NCBI GenBank assembly: GCA_034440635.1
Contig: JAOTON010001919.1
Location: forward strand, 186,001 to 250,000
Reading direction: 5' to 3'
DNA: 64,000 bases
DNA from: Lepas anatifera
Taxonomy: Eukaryota; Arthropoda; Thecostraca; Lepadidae
Part shown: positions 22,126 to 32,166 of the stretch, one piece after another
Layout of the letters: each line of letters opens with the position of its first letter
Numbering within the stretch: the stretch's first letter is position 1
Notes under the pieces: generated by a model
Database searches by the model: none
Told to the model about the DNA's origin: nothing
Seen by the model: the letters and a program-made list of their open reading frames with translations, nothing else
Made by a program: the position numbers and the translations under genes

Positions 22126-23079
22126 TCATGTTTCCCAGCTTCTCCCATCGAACATCTCCGGTTCTTTCCAGGCAACGCGGGAGTTCCAGTTCCGCGGCTC
22201 TCGTGGAGGGTTATTTCGGTCCCTGGGGGGCGAGCGTCTAGCAAATACTGGCCTCTCTACCATATACGCATCACCTGTATATCCCGGCCTCCCATCATCT
22301 TGGGGGATGGGCCTTCGTATGCGCTGCCTGAGGTCTCCCGAGTCCCTTAGGTCAGCTTGAGCGGGCCCTAAATTCTCCATGGATTGGGCACGCTGAGTTT
22401 GGTTGAGTTTTATTTGTTGTGCTTTTACAGTGACTCGTGGGATCGACAGTTCGAGACCTTTGCTGGAGCGGAACAGGTGCCCGGATCGTTGTTTTTCCGT
22501 TGTTTTTGTTGTGTTCTCGCTAGTTGTTGCATTTGTTGTTGGAATCGTAAGCTTACGTTTCTTATTTTGTGATGGAGTGCTAGTACTAGCCTCGATACCC
22601 TGTTGTGTGTGTAATCTTTGACTTGTTGGTGTGTTACTGGCCGGAGGGGGCATCAGCGTAGATTCGCTCCCATCGTCCAAGGCTTTAGCCTTGTTCTGGT
22701 AGAGGCTCGCCTTCGTGCCTGCGGGATGCTCAGGGGAGAGCGTAGGCGTAGTGGTCTCTGTCGTTGGGAGAGGCGCAGCTGGGCCTTGGGGAGGTGGCAG
22801 TGGCGTTGGGGAGACTTCCCGAGCGCGCTTACCGGAAGTTTCGGTTTGTGGGGGGTCATAACTGGCTGAACAGCCCTGAGAGGCTGACTCGGCACTGGAT
22901 GTCTGAGATTCTGCCGGCTCCGTGCCCACTGCAGCGTCTCGGTACAGAGGTGGTGGTGATGTTTGCACGCTTGCGTCAACTTTTTCCCCACAGCTCACTG
23001 ATATGCTGCCAGAGTCATCCCGTCGATCGGGGAGAAGCTTGGAAACAATCGCAAGAAACTGGTGAAGGGAAAGATCCAT
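22126..23079 (-). pseudogene. LINE ORF1 C-terminal part, 5'-truncated
   Basis: Low-complexity frame, rich in Pro, Ser, Thr and Arg, directly upstream of ORF2. It starts near MDLSLHQFLAIVSKLL, a stretch comparable in position to the VIRSLTVADFVRLAGRMGL segment of the other ORF1 proteins, and ends RNWNSRVAWKEPEMF. The zinc-knuckle half is missing because the LINE is truncated at 23126. The start codon is therefore probably not the original one. Confidence 0.65.
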
Positions 23080-23143
23080 AAACTGGAAAATGTTGGAATC
23101 CGCGGTAAGTGCAGGGTGTGTTTCGGTGCGGTATTCTCCTTGC

Positions 23144-23806
23144 TAGTGATAGCAAGACTAATCTAAATATAATCGACTGGCTCTTGCATACATTTTGATA
23201 CTTGAAATTGATCCGCAGTGACTACATACTTAGATACCTAATCTATATATGGCTGGCTGATCTTAATTGTACCTGCTTTGAAAGCAACCATTACCAAAAA
23301 TATTTAAAATTGCAAGCGAGAAAAATCTAGATCATCTTGTGAGGTAAATGTTCATTCATCGAATCCATAATAGGCTCAAATCCTATATCCAGCTCCTTTG
23401 TCTAATAGCTTCTTGTCATAAGCGACGTAGCGGGACACTGATTGACGGCTGCGTCATGCGCGCCATCTATTATCATCTTTTTAAGCTCAAACATCCCCGT
23501 CTTTCCACGGTACTTTATCAGGCAAGTATATATTTTAAGGAGTCAAAAAAGGTTTCAAATTGTTCACATTCAATGGTTTAAAAGTTCTGTGGCCCTTTCC
23601 ATACATAAGTTGCACTTTATTGTCCGTGAGATATGAAAACATCGAAATTTTGGCAAACCGGAAGAATTTCAAACGGCTTGCGCGGGCAAATATTTTTCGA
23701 ATTCGACATTTCCGACCAGAAAATCGTGATCAGCGACCATTAATACATTAGAAAACACCCGGAAATCAAAGATCCTGTGAAAAAGTGGTGATCACGACAT
23801 GGCCTA
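23144..23806. repeat. Outer right arm of the foldback element
   Basis: Inverse of about 8458-9125, ending in GGTGATCACGACATGGCCTA against the 8-bp TSD. Short open frames occur in it and in the left arm, but they show no known domain and are not kept intact between the two arms. No gene is called. Confidence 0.85.
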
Positions 23807-23911
23807 GTACATATATATGGGTACAAATCTCTAGCGGGGATTCGTTGCGCACGCCTGCAGGGCCTACGGGAAGCACGTCGGGCCGCTGCGATGATGATGA
23901 TTTGGGCTTAA

Positions 23912-24747
23912 CACGCGCATTGACGGGGGTCTGAGCCACCTTCGCATTGACGGGGGCGGGTACCCGCCCCCTAAGATCTCGAGAACCACGGTAGGTAGCG
24001 AAAAACGGTAAACGGCGTTGGGCTGCCCATCCACTTCTCCATCGAAAACATTTGAACCATTTTTTTGTCAGGTCATATTTAAGGTCACGAGAGGTCAAAA
24101 CATGCCCGTCATAGGGATAACATGTAAATTCAGTTTTTCGGTCATTACATCTGAACAAGTAAATATAGAGCAAAACGACTTGAACTATATGAATCCTCTT
24201 AGCAAGCCGAATCGAATGATATATAATTTGACCTTGCTAGGTCAAATCAAGGATTTGACCTGACCTGAGGTCAGGTCAGGTCAAATTATATAAAATGCAT
24301 ATCATTAGAACCGCAAAGCCCAGGCGAGTCTAATGCAGCTAAAATAAATGCTCTATCACCATCCGTTACTGAGTTATTCCGTAAAAACCATTTTTCCCAT
24401 GTATTTCCAATGGAGAGGTCATGCCTCGTACCTGACCTTAGGTCATCGATATCAAAAATACCGGAACATATTTTAGAGAACTCGGTGGGGCCATTATGTG
24501 ATATGAGTTTCAATCGGATAAGTTCACCCTGCTCCGACTTATGCTATCTTAAACTTTTTTTGAGGTCGGGTCACTTGACCTGTACTGGTGACCTGACCTG
24601 AGATGACCTAACCTTAAAATTTTCACAGAAGTTGTAAAAATGATGAGGGAAAAGGTATACCAAGTACGGCGGCGCTACGCGCCGCCGTTTTTCTACTGTC
24701 TCCGAAAAACCCAAGGGGGCGGGTACCCGCCCCCGTCAATGCGCGTG
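23912..24747 (-). mobile_element. TTAA-flanked MITE-like element A (836 bp)
   Basis: TTAA flanks both ends (23908-23911, 24748-24751). Removing the insert restores the LINE tail GATTTGGGCTTAAGGGCGCGCC seen in other copies, so the empty site is known from within the window. Terminal inverted repeats start CACGCGCATTGACGGGGG. The left end carries an extra subterminal copy, CGCATTGACGGGGG, after a 13-nt spacer ending CCACCTT; the right end has one. Each end has the perfect 20-bp palindrome GGGGGCGGGTACCCGCCCCC (23952-23971, 24715-24734). The interior is rich in AGGTCA/TGACCT, with a 23-nt palindrome at 24256-24278 and a 10-bp-stem hairpin at 24666-24688. No transposase. TTAA suggests piggyBac-type mobilisation (inference). 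Confidence 0.9.
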
Positions 24748-27311
24748 TTAAGGGCGCGCCAACCCTAAAGGTCATATAGCGCCCATGTCACTGCCAGTAA
24801 AACACAACGTAAAATATACATCCGCTGAACACTCCCTTGTTACCCTTATTCCTTGCAGTTAGTTGTGTCTGTAATCAAAATAGTAAAAAGAAGGGTCACA
24901 TCAGTCCAGTCGGTCCTCAGAGAGTGGTAACAAAAGGGGGATTTCCAAAAAGCTTAACCAACACAGTTCGTGGAAAAAAAACTCACATTCACATTGTCAC
25001 TCCCTATCAAAGCACAAGTCCTCAGCCCGAGTCAAATACAATCACGAAATCGGCTGCTCTTAAATAATCTAGCACTTTCTCAATCATGTCCGAGTCCGGG
25101 CCAATCAGATGAGACAGTGTGAGAATACGTAACCCGAAATGTGAAAGCCTGAGATTATCATACTCCGGACAAGACACCAGGACGTGCCGCACCGACAAGG
25201 GGGTCGCGCATCGCCGACAGTAAGGCCTGGGTTCACCACATAGCAGGTATCGGTTAGTGGCCAGACAATGCCCAGTTCGCAAACGGCAGAGAGCCACCTC
25301 CTCACGGCGATGGGAGCGCATAGAGGACAGCCACTCACCAATGTTGGGTTTTATTACCCTGAGCTTGTTATTTGTTTGCTCCTGCCATTTCTGTTGCCAT
25401 ACATTGCGAAGGTCACCAGATATATGTGGGAAAAGATCTCGAGCAGGAATCGACTGTCTTCTTCTACAGGGTCTCTGAGCAGCTCGCCGGGCTGCAGCAT
25501 CAGCCGCTTCATTCAGTCGGATACCGACATGACTCGGCACCCAACAGAGGGTTATATCCTTACCCTGTTCGGCGAGTCGAGCTAGGTGGAGAACAATCTT
25601 TAATACGAGCCAGTCACTTGGATTAAAAACACTCAAAGCCTGGACACTACTAAGACTGTCGGTGAAAATTACATTTTCTGGTGTCGTCACTGACTTCTAT
25701 GAAACAGAGAGCTTTGTCTAATGCAGTAAGTTCCGAGGTAAAGACAGATGAAAAAGGTGACAGTGAGAAATTTCTAGTCACTGAGTCAGTCACAAAAGCA
25801 CATCCCACGCCGAACTCAGTTTTTGATCCATCGGTGAAAAACTGGACATAATCTGCATATTTTGCGATGTGTTCGAGGGCTAACTATTTAAGTTCCAAAG
25901 CAGCCGTGTCAGATTTTGTCCTGCCTGCAAGAGTCGTGTCAGCCTGTGGTGGTATTAGTTCCCATGGTGGGATATCCGAGAGCTCGCTGCGACTTATGAT
26001 ACGGCTTTGGATACCACATTCGCCCGAGAGGTGATGCACACGCACACCTAGGGGGAGTCCCCTTTCGATGTTCACAAACAAACGCAGCATGTCATGCGAG
26101 AAAACGGCGTTGTACGTGGGATGGGGCGGAGACTGGGCCAGTTTGTACGCATAGCGCTGTCCCAGCATGCGTCGTCTCATTGAGAGGGGTGGCTCGTTAG
26201 CCTCCACCAGCAGGCTGGCGCGTGGTGTGGTCCTAAATGCTCCTGTAGCTACTCTGAGTGCGCTATGATGGATCGTATCCAGACACCGTTTGGCTGATTT
26301 AGATGCAGAGTCGTAGACGAAACAGGCGTAGTCCGTCTTGGAACGGACAAGGACCGATATAAAGTGAGAAGTGTTTTCCTGTCAGCTCCGTACGATAGAC
26401 GAGATGCACATTTTAGGACATTTAAGGATTTGAAACAGTTGTCACGGACATTCCTAATGTGTGTGCTGTAAGTTAGCCGTTTATCAAATGTCACCCGAGA
26501 AATTTTGCCGTCGGTTGAAAAGGGATAGTTTTGCCGCGCAACGATACCGTTGGTCCCGGACAGGCCCTGCGCCTGCGACAAAAATGGACACCCGCGGTTT
26601 TTTCAGTCGAAAAGTATAGCCCGTTTCTTTTACTCCAGCGTTCCAGACAATTAACGGCCAGCTGGAGCTGACGGGAAAGTGCCGGCGTTGTTCAAGCCTT
26701 TGCCCATACTGCGATGTCGTCCACGAAAATGGATGCCTGAATGGAAGGTGGGAGTGAATGTGTGACGTCATTTATGGCCAGAGCGAAGAGGCAGATACTA
26801 GAGACGCTCCCCTGCGGAATGCCTTCTTCTTGGTAAAAGGTGTTTAGTCAAAAATTGTTCATAAAGAACCCCATCTGACCTCTGATACCACACTTATGCA
26901 ACTTTAAAAGGATACCATGTCGCCACGCTGTATCATAAGCGGCTATGGCGTCAAAGAAGACGGCTCCCAGGTGACGCCTCTCTTTAAATGCAATTCGCAC
27001 TGAGGTGTCAAGCGATACCAAGTGGTCCACCGTACTGCGGCCTCTACGAAACCCACACTGGTTGTTATTGATGATGCCCCGGCTTTCCAAATACCAAACG
27101 AGTCTTAAATTCACCATTTTTTCGAACAACTTGCACATGCACGAGGTAAGCGAGATCGGCCTAAAGTGCAAAGGGTCCAATCCAGATTTACCAGGTTTAA
27201 GGATTGGTATCACTAAAGCCTCCCGCCACGCCGGTATAAATTCGCCAGACTCCCACATCATATTGAATGAGGCCAGCAGTACCCTGAGGGCGCTCTGCGA
27301 TAGTGCTTTAA

Positions 27312-28339
27312 CCCTCGCCCCACCGGGGGCCATCGATGGCCCCCTAAGGTTTTTCCGGGATAGCAGAAAAACGACGAGGCGCAGCACCGCGGTTGAGGGC
27401 TCTACCTCTCACTGCATCATTTTCCCATCATCCCTGAAATTTTTTACCCCGGGTCACCCAAGGTCAGGGTCACCAGACGAGGTCAACCAAGGTCACCTCA
27501 CTTCACCTTTAGAGCTCTGTAAGAGCTACATTTTAAAGTCGATCGATTTGAAACTTCCTACACTTCATGACCCCTCCAGGGTCTACAAGGTGTATATCCG
27601 GGATTTTTCGATTTCGTGCCCTGAGGTCAGGTCACGAGGCGACCTCTCCCATTGGAAAAGCATGGGGAAAAGCTATTTCATGATATAAAAGCCACCAAAA
27701 TGATTGCAAATACTCAGACTGCTCAGAACAACGTTTTTGGACACCCTTTCACGGATCCCAGGGGTCATATTTGCCCTTTGACTTTTCCAAGGTCATCCAA
27801 GGTCACCAGAGGTCAAAAACAGTATTTTGACAATAACTTTTGACCTAATTGAGCTAGAGCAGTGAAACAAACACCATCGTGTTTGTCTTGTCACTGGCTT
27901 TCATTTGATATACGGCAAGGTCACTTTTTGACCTTTCGTGACCTCAGGTCATATTAGGTCACGAGGTGACCTCTGGCGGTCAAACCACTGGCGGGAGGTC
28001 TTTACGTTCCACATAGCGGAAAAAGTACTGGCAATTTGCTATCAAATGTACTTTACCAGGCCTCAATAGCTCTAATGACATAAGAGTTATGCCCAGTTTG
28101 CTTAATCATTGCATATTTGAGTGAAAATAGCCGATCTTGACCTAATTTGACCTCTGGAGGTCAAACCATTCACCTGAGCACTAAAACATGCGAAGTAATT
28201 TCTTACTGAATTCACGCGAGCTTTCTATTGCACTTTGCAGATTTGCGCTAACGCCCATATTTTCGGAGTTAGAGGGGGGCCATCGATGGCCCCCCCCCCG
28301 GTGGGGCGAAGGTGGCGCCGGACCCCGGTGGGGCGCGGG
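27312..28339 (+). mobile_element. TTAA-flanked MITE-like element B (1028 bp), relative of A
   Basis: TTAA at 27308-27311 and 28340-28343. The ends read CCCTCGCCCCACCGGGGG (left) and CCCGCGCCCCACCGGGG (right, inward). The right end has a second subterminal copy after a 14-nt spacer ending GCCACCTT, the same layout as the left end of element A. Each end has the perfect palindrome GGGGGCCATCGATGGCCCCC (27325-27344, 28275-28294). Inward of the left palindrome, GGTTTTTC...GAAAAACG matches the inverse of A around 24685-24712, so A and B are homologous and lie in opposite orientation. About twenty AGGTCA-type half-sites fill the interior. No coding sequence. Confidence 0.9.
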
Positions 28340-28370
28340 TTAAACATATCAATAGGCCATTTCACGATGC

Positions 28371-28714
28371 GGATTTAAGTTAAATCCAAAATGGATTAAG
28401 CAAGCTTGTTGGAGCTAGCCGACGAAACTCGACGTTTCAAGGGTAATTCGACGCGGGGAAACCCATTTTTGAGGGTCCGAAGCTTAAAATCTCACTCTTA
28501 AATGCCTCTGTCAACTTAAATCCTTTTTTAGTAGAAAAACTGGACTGAAAGGTGGATTAATCAAACCTGGTGGAGTTAGCTGGTGAAACTCGATGGTTTA
28601 AGGGTATTTCAATGCGGGGAAATCGATTTCTGAGGTTCCGAAGTCTAAAACCCCACTCTAAACATGATTTCTGAGGTTAAATCCCACCCTCTGGTCGGGA
28701 TTTAAGTTAAATCC
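28371..28714. repeat. Short repeat: two ~160-bp direct copies between palindromes
   Basis: GGATTTAAGTTAAATCC (8-bp arms, 1-nt centre) occurs at 28371-28387 and again at 28698-28714. Between them are two imperfect direct repeats with a 160-bp period, the first from about 28391 (ATGGATTAAGCAAGC, then GGAGCTAGC) and the second from about 28551 (GTGGATTAATCAAAC, then GGAGTTAGC). No open frame of note. Possibly a small MITE or SINE relic; class unknown. Confidence 0.65.
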
Positions 28715-29460
28715 TAGGTGGGCGTTCTCTGCAGAGGTAAACTATACCGATACCGATAACCGTTATCGGCAAACGAGTGAATCGATAGGAAAAGCTCCAG
28801 TTGTTGACGCAGATGCGCCATAAACTGCGCAGATGGCCAGCCGATGTAAAAACGGCTATCGCCGTGAAAGCAAATAACATTGCGTGAAAAGATGGAGGGT
28901 AAGAACGTGAAAGAAAGCTGTGACTCTACATATTGCCTTGACAGAAAGTAAAAAGAGAAAGAATGTTTTAAAGGAGATATCTTACGGTCAATTTCATTTT
29001 CCCTTCCCTTCTTGCTCGCATAGATTCCTGTGGTTCTTGTGAGTTCAAGTTAAAACCAAGGTGCAATGTGATAGAAGCTTTATTTCAAAGACAGTTAAGT
29101 AGGTACCTAGGTAGGTAGGTATTAATTGAGTGAAAATGTTACGTAAACACCGTCTAATGCAGATCAGTCCTCAATCGAATGGTTCCCAGTTTAAGCTTCT
29201 ATAATTTCTCCGCCGTTTAAGCATTCCTTCTCCATCCTCCGCCGGGGTCGGACGTGCCTTGCGCGCTCTGCGAACGCCGTCCAGGTGTGCATAGAAACTT
29301 GTAGCCTACGATAATAGGGGTGCGCTTTTGTTATTAGATAGGATTAATTACAGTATTACCGCTTTTCTTTTGATTATTTCAATAGTAAATTATTAAATTT
29401 CTATTCTACTGTTTAAGTGCTTACTACAAAAAGTGTACATTTTAAGTTTTGTTTACGGTT
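28715..29460. other. Unassigned AT-rich intergenic sequence
   Basis: No gene or recognised element. It holds a palindrome, CCGATAAC-C-GTTATCGG at 28753-28769, and a GTAGGTA-type short tandem repeat at about 29099-29125. Confidence 0.5.
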
Positions 29461-30263
29461 TGTCACCTTTAGTTTGTGGTCTGCGCCGAGCGCAACTGAG
29501 CCGCCATCTTTTGCTTCGCCTTGTGCATTGGATCGGTAAGGTTAGGGGCGAGGCCACTACTTGTAAAATCGTAATTAGGTATATCTGTAATGATAATAGG
29601 TTAGGTTATTGATTTGAATGATACCTGTATATGTTATTTATTTTGGCTCGTAAATCTTTGTTTTTTTTTGTATTTAGGGAGTAGGACTAGGCTAGGTCTA
29701 TGTTGATGTCTGGTTAGCAAGAAGTACCTACCCAAGTAGATCCGCTGGACTAGTTTTTCTGATCTAACAAGTGTTTCTTTTTTTGTGTAGAACCTGATTA
29801 TTCTTGTATCATTCCACAGGACTTCATAACCCAAAATTTAGTTGCCGCTTTGGTAAACTGGCTGGCTCCCCTTCAGGTCGAGCATCGCCTACCCTCTGTT
29901 GTTTGATATCTGAGGCCCTACTTGCACTTCCAGCTTTACCCTGTGGGGATCTGCCTCCTTTTTCTGGGCAACTGACATCAGGAAATCTGAAATTGGCATA
30001 GGTAGTCAAATTGTCTTTACACACCTCTGATCTGGCTCTCGGATTCTGTTACCAGGTTTCTCATTTTGTCATTTTTTGATGAGGAAATGTATAAGCTCCT
30101 TGATGTCTAGGTAGGTAGCATAGGGTTGGTGGACTTGCCTCATTTCCGACCTACGACAGGGTGTTTTTGATTCACCCGCATGATAGATAGGCACTTGTGG
30201 ATGTGCAGCTAGGTGTGAATAATTATTCTATTCCATTCCCATACTGATTGGTACCACTTAACA
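29461..30263 (+). other. Region upstream of CR1-like ORF1 (possible LINE 5' UTR)
   Basis: No open frame with a recognisable domain. GCCGCCATCTTT at 29500-29511 is an inverted match to the YY1 consensus AAGATGGCGGC, in a GC-rich island inside AT-rich DNA. The left boundary of the plus-strand LINE is not visible, so assigning this stretch to the LINE rests on its position only. Confidence 0.35.
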
Positions 30264-31802
30264 ATGAAGCCTGTAAAGCCTACAATCAAATATTTAGAAA
30301 ATGCTGTAGAAAGACTGAGGGAAGAAGTAGAGTGTTATAGAAGTGAACTACAAAAGGCCAAGGAGGAACTTAGGGAACTGCGCTCTGAAGTAACTGAGAT
30401 GCAGTTTAAGATTTCTGAGAATGCTGATAGAGGAGAGGTAGTGGCGAATGGCCTTGCTACTCTGGATGGGAGCTGCTCCTCTGTGGTCCGGGCTCAGGCC
30501 CAGCTTTCAGGAGAGCACAGGTCCCTATCTGCTTGTCAGGAAAAGCTTGCCATGTCCCTGGAGGAGCAGGCACAGTACAGCAGAAAGTTCACCCTTCTGC
30601 TCACTGGAAAAGTGATTCCACCTCCTGGGGAAAGTGAGGATACTCGCCTCTTGGCCTGCAACCTGGTGAATGAGTTTCTTGGTGTCCATGTGGCTCCTCC
30701 TGAAATAACAGCTTGCCATCGGCTCCGTAACAAGAAGATTATTCTTATGAGATTTGCATACCTTGGACAGAGGATGCTTGTCTATAACCGCCGAACTAAA
30801 CCAGTACGCCATGGCTTGATTGTCCATGAAAGTCTGACTGCGGAGAGACTGGAGGTTGTCAGGATCCTACGGGACCTGTATACCCCGCGTGTCAACTCCC
30901 CCTCCAATCCTACTACACTAGTAGCGGCCGCATCTTTGTGAGGCTCCATGGCAGCTCTGGGCCCACTGAGATCATGGTTGGAACTTCTAGGGCTGATATC
31001 CTGAGACTTTGTGGGGTTGTGCGATCTGAGGCGGGTGGAGTTGATGTGCCTCACTCCTCTGGCAGGGTGACTGAGCTGCCTACTGCTGTACGCCCGCGTG
31101 AGGCACCTCGTGATATGGGAGGACTTCACGTGGTGGAGGGCGGCAGTCCAAGGGGATCTCGTGGACCCCTTGAACATGCTGCTGATGGTGGGTCTCTTGC
31201 TTCTGTGGCGCCTCGGGGATCTTCCGCCGCCCCTGCTGGTGATTCCCCATCCGGTGGTGGCACTTTAGGTGAGTCTGCCCCCCGGGTCTCTGGCACGGAT
31301 GCCTCACTTCCTGTGTGCGCTGCTGCTGGCTTGGATTCTGGACTACCTACTACTGGAGGGCTCAGGGATACTGGGTCCCTTGCTCTGCCTGGGCCTGCCC
31401 CTGTGGGGCTGGCCTCTTGCTCTGGGGGGGTCTGGTTCGGCTGATACCGATGGTGATGTTGGGTTGGGGGGATCTCCTGGTCCCTCTTCAGTGGAGCCTG
31501 GGTCTGAGTTGCAGAGCGGGTCAGGGAATGAGCGGGAACCTGTGTTGGCTCGGCAAGCTGACAGTCCTGTGACATTGAGTGGTGGGGCTGGAGATGGTGA
31601 CAGCCAGCGGCGGCCCCCTGACCAGGTGGAGCCTAAGATGTCCCTCAGCCCTGCCTCCTCCCCGCAGGGGTGCAGCTCCTGTGGAGGCCAGCCTCAGCCG
31701 CCCAGCTTTCCCCTGATGACGAGGCGGGTATCTGCTGATGGCGGGGACAGATATCGTCCATCTTCCCTCCTGACCACTACTGGAGCCAGTGACCAGGTAT
31801 AG
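30264..31802 (+). pseudogene. ORF1 of a CR1/L2/Daphne-like LINE, frameshifted
   Basis: It starts at ATG 30264 (MKPVKPTIKYLENAVERL). Residues ~8-60 form heptad-like repeats (a coiled coil), followed by an L1-ORF1-like RNA-binding module (FTLLLTGKVIPP..., CHRLRNKKIILMRF) and the start of a C-terminal domain (RILRDLYTP). A frameshift near 30915-30925 moves the frame to IFVRLHGSSGPTEIMV, and another near 31420 leads into a Gly/Ser/Pro-rich tail that stops at 31802. Such ORF1 proteins are nucleic-acid chaperones that trimerise through the coiled coil (family knowledge). Its ORF2 partner lies at 38286-41244, separated by a nested LINE. Confidence 0.7.
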
Positions 31803-32166
31803 GCTGCTTCTGTTTGTTTGTTGCTGTGTAGGTGCACCTCATTGGTTATGAGTGTTAGTAATTTACTCGGGTCCACAGTCATTTCTCATGTATTCCTGAA
31901 ATCTGATTTAGTTCCGTGCTGGGCTTACCTTACTGTATGACCCGTAGTGTTGTACTCCATTCTATGGCTTACATGTCATCATCATTGTTGGGGTTTTTGG
32001 GCGCACCGACAGCTGGGTCATATGGCGCCCATAACATTAAATGAAGTACTGTGAGGGCTGTAACAGGTCAGGTGCTAATAAAAAGGAGGTTTATACGTAA
32101 AAAGTACTAACCCTGTGGTGTTACCATTTGTGTGTGTCTGCTACATAAATGAAGTGAGAAAAAAAA

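Larger units (their letters stand above)
17248..23126 (-). mobile_element. I-type LINE (different family), 17-bp TSD, carrying a nested LINE
   Basis: TGCGGTATTCTCCTTGC lies at 17231-17247 and 23127-23143, a perfect 17-bp TSD in the foldback arm. The element includes a variant tail (about 17248-17308, ending in GTGTGTGT repeats), ORF2 (17403-19210 and 20145-22070) and the C-terminal part of ORF1 (22126-23079). It is 5'-truncated within ORF1. A 921-bp LINE sits in its RT. Without that insert the element is about 4.95 kb. Confidence 0.92.
8458..23806. mobile_element. Foldback DNA element, ~1.2-kb inverted arms, 8-bp TSD (hAT-like), split by LINEs
   Basis: Both outer ends read TAGGCCATGTCGTGATCACC inward, and both are flanked by GTACATAT (8450-8457 and 23807-23814), an 8-bp TSD inside a LINE. 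The left arm (8458 to about 9648) is the reverse complement of 16725-17247 joined to 23144-23806. Taking out the two nested LINEs and their TSDs leaves about 2.68 kb: two arms of ~1.19 kb and a ~300-bp centre. No transposase-like frame is recognised, so it is probably non-autonomous. An 8-bp TSD of the form nTnnnnAn fits hAT elements; P-type elements also give 8 bp. Superfamily assignment is inference. Confidence 0.85.
23891..28366 (-). pseudogene. 5'-truncated I-type LINE carrying two TTAA MITEs
   Basis: The tail begins at 23891 with ATG repeats and resumes after the first MITE at 24748-24786. The 3' UTR is followed by RNase H at 25022-25690 (FTDSLSSVQAL, CWVPSHVGIRLNEAADAAAR with the last Asp kept, CRRCATPLSVRHVLVSC). 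Next come the connection region at 25884-26207 (EANEPPLSMRRRMLGQRYAYKLAQ) and RT pieces to 27306 (FRPISLTSCMC, CGFRRGRSTVDHLVSL, and FVDDIAVW near 26720-26745). Several frameshifts make it inactive. The second MITE interrupts the RT at 27312. Recognisable LINE sequence (IDMFKALS) stops shortly after 28343. It abuts the 3' remnant of another LINE at 23890. Confidence 0.82.

Noticed and set aside
23442..23751. Short plus-strand open frames in the foldback arm
   Set aside because: The same frames occur inverted in the left arm (8414-8822) because the DNA is duplicated; no domain, and the copies differ without respect to codon position.
8458..23806. Local inverted segmental duplication instead of a foldback transposon
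   Set aside because: The two outer ends stop at the same base, carry matching 8-bp duplications and interrupt a LINE cleanly, which favours a transposition event, though only other copies can prove it.
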